This document shows positions 32,790-38,537 of a stretch of DNA of 38,537 nucleotides, piece by piece. This DNA is from Basidiobolus meristosporus CBS 931.73 (Eukaryota; Basidiobolomycota; Basidiobolomycetes; Basidiobolales; Basidiobolaceae). The DNA lies in contig MCFE01000762.1 of the NCBI GenBank assembly GCA_002104905.1, positions 1 through 38,537 of the forward strand, read 5' to 3'. Numbering within the stretch: position 1 is the stretch's first letter; the number at the start of each line of letters is the position of its first letter. The notes beneath the pieces were generated by a model. The model did not search any database, was not told where the DNA came from, and saw nothing but the letters and a program-made list of their open reading frames with translations. The position numbers and the translations under genes were made by a program.

Positions 32790-33691
32790 ATTGGATTACT
32801 CCTTTCTAGAAAAGAAAAACCTATGAAAAATCTTAAACAGAAGCTCATTTGATATTCTGCAGATACTTGGCTAGTATTCTATCAGTATTTTGCAGGCATT
32901 CAGCTAGTGCTGTTCATTCAGATTTTCAGTTGCAGACTTGGTATGAGTGCCAGTAGGCCCAGTCTTCTTGTGGAAAGCATATCTACTTGACTATCATGTA
33001 GCCATTGCCTGATAAATTGGGGGCTCCAAGCTTAAGGGATACTTGAAATTCTGCTAATCTTTTGATGCAATTCTGCAGGCCTTTCTTAATTTCTTTTTTG
33101 GGACAGATGTATTGTGATTTAATTCTTGTGTTTTCTGTTGTAACATGAACAGTCTCTGGGTCATATTTTGCCAGCTGCATGACAGTTTTCCATTTGTATT
33201 AAGAACATGATAAGATACATCCCAGAAGAATTATGGCAAGAAGTAGCAGTAAATTCTCAAAGTGCACATTACTGACATTGGTGGAGGTATGCCTCTTCTC
33301 TAGCCACAATATTGCATCATTCACTAGTAACTTGATTACTGGGCTCACTTGGCACCATAAAGTATTCTTGGCTTTTTTCTGTAGGTGTTGTCTCATTGCA
33401 CATTGAGATTTTGCCCAGCTCATGCAGGGTACTCTTGTGAGAGGAGATAGGCTTGGAATCCATCAGTGAGCCTTCTTTAGAGCCATCACTCTGTGGGTAA
33501 TATTCAGAAGGCTGGCAGGAGCCCAAAGGTATCACAAGCTCACCTGAATTAGTTTGTGCAAGGTGAGAGTACAGCTAGGTGCTTTTATGAAATTATCAAG
33601 TGGCCAATGGGATATTGTTAGTACAGTAGTGGCTGATGAATACTCAAGTATGACTTGTGTGGCAAAACACTGGCCATGGTCCTGGCAATAC
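32790..33691 (-). mobile_element. Internal remnant of a copia-like element between LTR copies B and C
   Basis: AT-rich sequence with short minus-strand frames (33535-33317 and 33180-32983). They read like polar, Ser/Thr/Lys-rich retroelement linker sequence (SDGSKEGSLMDSKPISSHKS, VTTENTRIKSQYICPKKEIK) with no catalytic domain. Its position just upstream of copy B on the minus strand suggests it is the internal part of that older element. The assignment is an inference from position and composition. Confidence 0.35.
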
Positions 33692-34038
33692 TGTTGTAAG
33701 AGTCTTGGAGATATTGGAAGTGATTTGGGAGGACAGATAGATTATGTGGTTTTCACTTAATGATATATTGAATGTAAAAGTAGTATTTATATATTTACAT
33801 GATCTTGGCATAGCAAGCACGTAAAATAAGTTTAGAAAGGTTCAAAGAGCATGTGTGCAGAGTCTGGGGCTGTTTGGACAACTTTGATAATTTTCATGTT
33901 TTGGGTACTTGGTATTTTGGTGAAAATATCATAGGTAAATCCCTACAAGAAATTTGGCTAGCATTCTCTAGGGTTCGCAGGTGATGATCTAAGTGCATAA
34001 GTTAGGTGAATATTTAGGTAGAATTACAAGCTTTTACA
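33692..34038 (-). repeat. 3' LTR of the copia element (copy C)
   Basis: 347 bp; on the minus strand it starts TGTAAAAGCTTG and ends CTTACAACA (TG...CA). It begins 14 bp after the stop codon of the copia pol remnant (34053-34055), and the gap is purine-rich (CTGAGTGAGAGTGC), as expected of a polypurine tract next to a 3' LTR. Confidence 0.75.
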
Positions 34039-34052
34039 GCACTCTCACTCAG

Positions 34053-34813
34053 CTAAATGTTCATATTGACTAGTCCTAATTTTGACCTAAGATATTCAAA
34101 CTTGTCTCTGGCTAATGGTTTGGTAAATATGTCTGCAATCATTTCATCTGGAGGACAGTAAGCTAAGCTAACTAATTTACTCTTTATAGCTTCACGTATG
34201 AAATGATTTCTAATATCTGCGTGCTTAGTTCTAGCATGAAAAGTTGGATTTCTACCTAATTGTATACATCCTTGATTATCTTGAAATAAAGTAATAGGCA
34301 TTTTTAGACAAAGGCCTAAATCTGCAAAGAGCTTTCTTAACCACATTGCTTCTTTTGTAGCTTCATAGGCTGCCATGTACTCTGCCTCTTTGGTAGAAAG
34401 TGCTATGGTTGGTTGCTTTCTTGAATTCCATGAAGTTGCTCCTTAACAGTAGAGAAAGGTGCATCTTGTGGTGGATATTCTGTCTTCTAAATTTAGCCCC
34501 AATCAGCATCAGAGTATCCAACAAGATACTGTTCTGCACTCTTATAAGTGTATCTTAAGCAGATATCAGCAGTTCCTTTTAGGTGTATAAAAATCCACTT
34601 AACTGCTGCAATATGATCAGATTCATAGTTCTGATAATGCTGGCTGACAACTCCCACTGAATATGAGATATCTGAACATGTCCCAAGCATGATATACATC
34701 AGACTGCCAACCATAGATTGATAAGGAAAGTCAGGGCATTCACATTGCACCCAGCTCTCTTGATTTGGCTGAGTTTTCACCAAGTTAAGGTTTGTCTCCA
34801 TTGGGGTAGCTGC
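34053..34813 (-). pseudogene. Ty1/copia pol remnant (end of RT plus RNase H), truncated and broken
   Basis: Two blocks on the minus strand. Block 1 (34813 to about 34493) is the end of a copia reverse transcriptase connecting region, with PYQSMVGSLMYIMLGTCSDISY and LVGYSDADWG. Block 2 (about 34450 to 34053) is copia RNase H, with EAMWLRKLFADLGL, HARTKHADIRNHFIREA and DEMIADIFTKPLARDKFEYL. Between them are in-frame stops and frameshifts, so the gene is dead. The 5' side stops exactly where the gypsy LTR starts (34814), meaning the rest of this copia element should lie beyond the gypsy insertion, outside the window. The 3' LTR follows directly. Copia pol proteins carry out reverse transcription and integration in cytoplasmic particles. 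Confidence 0.88.
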
Positions 34814-35015
34814 TGTCATGATCACATGACAGCCATGAGCACCCATGCCAAGTTTCAGCTTCCTAGCTCAATTTCTAAGAGATTCCTTCTGGAACCTTCT
34901 ACCACCTTCCAGAAAGTTCCTGACCATTCCAAACCATTGTTACACAATGGAACATTTCATGGAAGCTTTCCATTGTATTTTTCATAGTCCAGTACCATAT
35001 ATGGAAATACCAGGT

Positions 35016-35042
35016 CACATGACTTAGTCACATGATCAGGTG
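35016..35042 (+). promoter_or_regulatory. E-box-like repeats in the gypsy LTR U3
   Basis: GTCACATGA occurs twice, 13 bp apart (CACATG at 35016-35021 and 35029-35034), followed by CAGGTG (35037-35042). A further CACATG is in the terminal hairpin (34823-34828). These may be transcription-factor sites in U3. Confidence 0.3.
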
Positions 35043-35174
35043 ACCCAATCCATTTCCCCATCCTGTCTCAGTGCCGTGTCATCTATGTCATTATCCCCAG
35101 CACCATTGCTGTGCCTCACCCCACAACCCCATTAGTATTAGCTAACATCTCTTGGCATCAATATAGCCAAAAAG

Positions 35175-35182
35175 TATATATA
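35175..35182 (+). promoter_or_regulatory. TATA box in the gypsy LTR
   Basis: GTATATATAG-type TATA about 30 bp upstream of 35209, where the self-complementary 5' transcript end is predicted. Confidence 0.55.
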
Positions 35183-35208
35183 GTCCTATCCCCCCTTGAG
35201 TATTCCTC

Positions 35209-35219
35209 AGTCTGATAAA
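35209..35219 (+). other. Predicted self-primer at transcript 5' end
   Basis: AGTCTGATAAA, about 30 bp after the TATA box, is an exact 11-nt reverse complement of the primer-binding site at 35337-35347. In Tf1 the first 11 nt of the mRNA play this role after cleavage by RNase H. Confidence 0.65.
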
Positions 35220-35336
35220 CACAGGTCTTGAATAAACAGCCTTGCCTTGAATCCTGCCTTGCCTTGATGGTCCACACCTAAGTCCTTTCCTGCCGTGCCT
35301 AGCTTTTCCTCCTGCCTTGTGTCTATTCATAACAGT

Positions 35337-35347
35337 TTTATCAGACT
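35337..35347 (+). other. Primer-binding site of the gypsy element (self-priming type)
   Basis: TTTATCAGACT begins two bases after the LTR end (35334) and pairs perfectly with 35209-35219. It does not look like the 3' end complement of a common tRNA (no TGG start). Confidence 0.7.
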
Positions 35348-35629
35348 CTCCTGACTTACCTGTGGATCCCTGCCTTCTGCCCAAAGTTTGAAGAAAACTT
35401 GTAAAAGGAATACTCACCGTAAGTATCACCCATCATCTTTCCCTAGTCTTGTCCTATAAAGGCAAAGATACTTTATCTTTGTAAAACTATTGGTCAAAGC
35501 TGCATTCACTTTATTACCCTGCTGGTGGAGTTTACAGTTGTTACAGTATTGGAAGCTTCAGTACAATACTCTATCAAAGGCCGTCAAAACCAGTACCTTC
35601 TGAAGTGACGCTAACTTAATTAAGTTGGG

Positions 35630-35686
35630 GATTGTGGCTCAATAGTTGTATTCTTGACATACTAGTGGCTTTACAAACCCACAATC
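35630..35686 (+). other. Hairpin in the gypsy leader
   Basis: GATTGTGG (35630-35637) and CCACAATC (35679-35686) form a perfect 8-bp stem around a 41-nt loop, between the primer-binding site and gag. It may be a packaging or translation element; not established. Confidence 0.4.
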
Positions 35687-35740
35687 TAGTTTAGTATATT
35701 CCAGTATTCCTTGCAAGTTCATCCGCCTTCCTCTGCTACC

Positions 35741-36672
35741 ATGTCCAACCTAGAGCTGAACTTTGCCCAGCTCATGGCTGCCTTTACCCAACTGCAGCAA
35801 GACCATGCAGACCTCAGAAACACTCTTGCTCAGTTCCAGAACCAAAGTGTCCAGCAAACTAGCCATGTCCCAGTCTACCAGAACCCAAGTATACTCCTGC
35901 TACCAAGTTCAATGGCTCTCAGAATGAATTCCGTGGCTTCATCAACATGGTGAAGAACAATCTTGCACTCCAGCCCAACTGGTACCCCACTGACCAGGCC
36001 AAAGTTGGTTTTATCTCCAACCTGCTTACTGGTACAGCTCTCAAGTGGTTCTCCCCATTAGTGGAGACCAACTCTCCCCTCCTCAGAGACTACCAAGCTT
36101 TTCTCACTGAAATGGAGCTAACATTTGGTAACCTTGACCAAGCCAGAACTGCTGCCAACAAGATCAAGACCCTCAAGCAAGGGAACAAACCAGCATCAGT
36201 CTATGCCTCAGAATTCCGACAACTCTCCAGTGACCTCAGCTCCTGGGGTCAAGCAGCCTTGATAAGCCAATTCCAAGATGGCCTTAATGATAAAGTTTGT
36301 GATATGCTACTCACACTCCCAGATCCAGATACATTGGTTGAAGCTATGCACCAAGCAATCCGGTGTGATAACAGACTATTCCAGAAGAAGCAAAAGAATT
36401 GTCAAAGACACATTCCTGTTGCAGTCCCAGCTCCTCCTGCTCCCCAAGTCACTCCAAAATATTCTATGCAGATTGATAGTGCCAAATACAAGAAACTATC
36501 AAAGAGCAAAAAGTCCAGACGTCAACAAGCCAACCTCTGTCTATACTGTGGCCAACCAGGTCACTTTGCCAAGTCCTGCCCCAACAAGAAGTCCAGCTTC
36601 AAGCTGATGCAGTCCTCCAGCAACCAACCTGATCCAGATCTGTCGGGAAACTTCAATGTGCAGTTGCACTGA
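35741..36672 (+). pseudogene. Gypsy gag, frameshifted
   Basis: The start ATG is at 35741 (MSNLELNFAQLMAAFTQLQQ). The N-terminal frame continues to about 35885, where reading has to move to the frame that contains PATKFNGSQNEFRGFINMVK and runs to a TGA at 36670-36672. The central region is a retrotransposon gag domain (WYPTDQAKVGFISNLLTGTA, then LKWFSPLVE). Near the end is one CCHC zinc knuckle (CLYCGQPGHFAKSCP, about 36540-36584), which binds the genomic RNA. Gag would form the particle shell. Only a frameshift between about 35865 and 35885 breaks it. The 3' end overlaps the pol frame at the -1 frameshift signal. Confidence 0.85.
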
Positions 36673-36686
36673 CAGGCTTGCAACTG
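36645..36686 (+). promoter_or_regulatory. Programmed -1 ribosomal frameshift signal between gag and pol
   Basis: GGGAAAC (36645-36651) lies in the gag frame as TC-G GGA AAC, the exact X XXY YYZ phase. After a 9-nt spacer (36652-36660) comes a perfect 8-bp stem CAGTTGCA/TGCAACTG (36661-36668 with 36679-36686) with a 10-nt loop that contains the gag stop. Slipping back one base leads directly into the pol frame (CTT CAA TGT...). Confidence 0.75.
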
Positions 36687-38537
36687 GACCCACCCATGAA
36701 AATCCAGCATATCCAAGAATCTTCCTTTGCCACAAAATCTATCCAGTCCTTGAGAATGCCTGTCAAAATCCAGATCCCTGACTCTGGTCCTGTCCCAGCC
36801 CTAGCCCTGATTGATTCCGGTGCTTCATCCTGTTTCATTGACCAAGCCTTTGTCCAGAAGCACTCTATTCCTGTTACCTTGAAATCCAGTCCAGTCCAAG
36901 TAGAAGTTATTGATGGAAGATCACTCTCCTCTGGTGCCGTTACCCATGAAACATGCTTACTCCAGCTGTCCAGTACTGCCCACCAAGAAAGAATCGCCTT
37001 CAACATCATCAACTCACCACACTATCCTATTGTGCTTGGAAGCTCATGGTTGAGCTACCACAATCTGAGTATTGATTGGAAATCCAAGATCCTGTCATTC
37101 ACCAGATCCCACCAAGTCAACTCCATGAAATCTCCAGACCCTGATAACCGTGAAAAGATGGTTGCCAACAGTTCAACAGCCCAAGATACCTTGCCAGCTG
37201 AAGGAGCCCCCTCAGCAACCATACCAGCCAAGTACCAAGAGTTTGCCCATGTCTTTGACAAGAAGAAAGCAGAACTCCTCCCTGACCATTGGCCTTATGA
37301 CTGCCCTATTGACCTTGAAGATGGAAAAGTCCCTCCATTTGGCCCAATATATAACCTCTCCCAGCCGGAGTTGAAAGAACTCCATGGTTATATTCAAGAA
37401 AACCTCCAGAAGGGTTTTATTCAGCACTCCAAATCACCTGCTGGAGCCCCAATCCTCTTTGTCAAGAAGAAGGATGGCACCCTCAGAATGTGTGTGGACT
37501 ACCATGCTTTGAATAAGATCACAGTCAAGAACCACTACCCCCTGCCCCTGATCAACACACTGTTGGATCAGCTATCTGCTGCCCAATTCTTCACCAAGAT
37601 AGACTTGAGAGGAGCTTACAATCTTGTCAGAATCAAGCTTGGTGATGAATGGAAAACTGCCTTTTGCACAAGATATGGTCACTTTGAGTACAAAGTAATG
37701 CCATTTGGCCTCACCAATGCCCCTGCTGTGTTTCAACACCTCATGAATGACATATTCCGTGAATACCTTGACCAGTTTGTGGTAATCTACCTTGATGATA
37801 TTCTCATATACTCCAAGAGCCAAGATGAACATGATGAACATGTCAAGAAAGTATTGAGAAAACTAGACTCTGCCGGTCTCTATGCCAAATTAGAGAAGTG
37901 TGAATTTGACCAGAGAGAAGTGGAATTTCTTGGTTACCTCATCAGCCATGAGGGAACAAGAATGGACCCAAAGAAAGTTGACTCAGTCCAGTCTTGGAAA
38001 ACTCCAAGCTCAGTCAAGGAAGTACAATCCTTCCTGGGATTTGCCAACTTCTATTGCAGGTTCATAGCCAACTACTCCAAGATAGTCACCCCTCTGACAA
38101 AGCTTACCCAGAAGAACACACCTTTTGCCTGAAATGAGAGCAATCCAGCTCATTCAACCAACTCAAGAAATCTTTCCTGAAGGCCCCCCTGCTTGCCCAC
38201 CCTGACCTTGAGAAGCAATTCATAGTGGAGACTGATGCTTCTGATTTTGCCCTTGGTGCCATACTCTCCCAGTATGATGAGGATAATGTGTTGCACCCCA
38301 TTGCATTCTACTCTTGGAAGTTTTCCCCTGCAGAGATCAACTATGATATCTATGATAAGGAGTTGCTTGCCATCATTGTGGCCTTTGAGCAATGGAGACA
38401 CTACCTGGACGGTGCAAAACACAAATCAAAGTCTTCTGTGACCATAAGAACCTTGAGTACTTTGCAACTTCCAAAGTACTAAACCAGAGACAAGCCAGAT
38501 GGTCACTCTTCCTGTCCAGCTTTGACTTTACTATCAC
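36651..38537 (+). pseudogene. Gypsy pol: protease, reverse transcriptase, RNase H start; broken and cut by window edge
   Basis: The pol frame starts at the frameshift site and is open to a TGA at 38130-38132. Domains in order are an aspartic protease with ALIDSGASSCFIDQ (about 36815), reverse transcriptase with KKKDGTLRMCVDYHALN, FTKIDLRGAYN, MPFGLTNAPAVFQHL and the catalytic YLDD (about 37790), and the RT thumb/connection (SVKEVQSFLGFANFYCRFI). After the stop the reading frame shifts within about 38133-38165, and RNase H begins (IVETDASDFALGAILSQYDE). Another shift near 38415-38440 is followed by sequence of the same domain up to the edge. These enzymes copy the element's RNA into DNA in gag particles. 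The lesions make this copy inactive. Confidence 0.92.

Larger units (their letters stand above)
31200..34038. repeat. AT-rich cluster of eroded copia LTR fragments
   Basis: This region contains at least three long copies (31531-31897, 32470-32771, 33692-34038) and one short copy (about 32118-32165) of the same LTR-type sequence in two orientations, with pieces of internal sequence between them. No intact coding frame is present. The left boundary is approximate: related words (CAGCTGAAATCCAAGTTTCTC) already occur at about 31465. Confidence 0.75.
34814..35334 (+). repeat. 5' LTR of the gypsy element
   Basis: 521 bp, starting TGTCATGA and ending TTCATAACA, so the ends are near-inverted (TGTCATGA against TGTTATGA). 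U3 starts with a hairpin (GTCATG ATCA CATGAC, 34815-34830). A TATA box is at about 35175-35182, and a polyadenylation signal AATAAA lies just after the predicted transcript start (about 35231). The 3' LTR is outside the window, so the ends are inferred from TG/CA, from the junction with copia sequence and from the primer-binding site that follows. Confidence 0.75.
34814..38537 (+). mobile_element. Ty3/gypsy retrotransposon (Tf1/sushi-like), inserted in a copia element, right end cut
   Basis: The order is 5' LTR, primer-binding site, gag, -1 frameshift signal, protease, reverse transcriptase and the start of RNase H, as in Ty3/gypsy. It lies antisense to the interrupted copia gene. The copy is inactive: a frameshift in gag (about 35865-35885), an in-frame TGA in pol (38130-38132), a frameshift within about 38133-38165 and another near 38415-38440. 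The integrase and the 3' LTR would lie beyond the right edge. Confidence 0.9.

Noticed and set aside
31200-34038. CRISPR-like or satellite array
   Set aside because: The repeats are LTR copies and a short degenerate tandem repeat, not regularly spaced units.
35621-35690. tRNA-like sequence in the gypsy leader
   Set aside because: It is too short, lacks a proper anticodon arm and box B, and is better described as a simple hairpin.

Overview
The window looks like nuclear DNA of a filamentous basidiomycete, probably an Agaricomycete; this is an inference from gene content and intron style, not a species call. The genes have many short introns (about 49-104 bp, GTRAGT/GTATGT donors, YAG acceptors) and very short exons (5, 16 and 19 nt). 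The recognisable proteins are typical fungal ones: a Skn7/Prr1-type HSF-domain regulator, an MLRQ/B12D mitochondrial subunit, a FIT/Scs3-type ER protein, ribosomal protein eL24, a Kre9/Knh1-like GPI protein, a polysaccharide lyase 14-like protein, a fungal tetraspanin, an M28 aminopeptidase, an Nma111 serine protease and a bHLH-zipper factor.

Layout. 1-798 (minus): Skn7-like gene, running off the left edge before its expected receiver domain. 800-5200: no gene I can assign. 5267-5512 (plus): MLRQ/B12D protein behind a TATA box. 6426-8575 (minus): a 15-exon gene I cannot assign, absent as any long ORF and reconstructed from phase-compatible exons; it is divergent from the FIT gene (8880-9677, plus). 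eL24 (9940-10543, minus) is convergent with FIT. 11343-14114 (plus): two secreted, cell-surface type genes (Kre9/Knh1-like and PL14-like). 15650-17741 (plus): tetraspanin and a tubby-C-like protein, convergent with the M28 aminopeptidase (17969-19450, minus). 20465-23578 (minus): Nma111. 27165-28454 (plus): bHLH-zip factor. 23.6-27.1 and 28.5-31.2 kb hold no confident genes.

From about 31.2 kb to the right edge the DNA is transposon-derived. An AT-rich stretch (31.2-34.04 kb) holds at least three diverged copies of one copia-type LTR, one of them inverted. The last copy directly follows a broken copia RT/RNase H remnant (34053-34813, minus). That remnant is cut at 34814 by the 5' LTR of a Ty3/gypsy element on the plus strand, which runs off the right edge.

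The best finds are in the gypsy element. First, its primer-binding site is an exact 11-nt complement of the predicted 5' end of its own transcript, the self-priming arrangement known from Tf1/sushi-type elements. Second, gag and pol are joined by an in-phase GGGAAAC heptamer, a 9-nt spacer and a perfect 8-bp stem-loop, a classic -1 ribosomal frameshift signal. This copy is nevertheless dead: gag has a frameshift, and pol has a stop plus at least two frameshifts.

The genes do not form one pathway; they are an ordinary set of housekeeping, cell-surface and stress genes next to a nested retrotransposon cluster.
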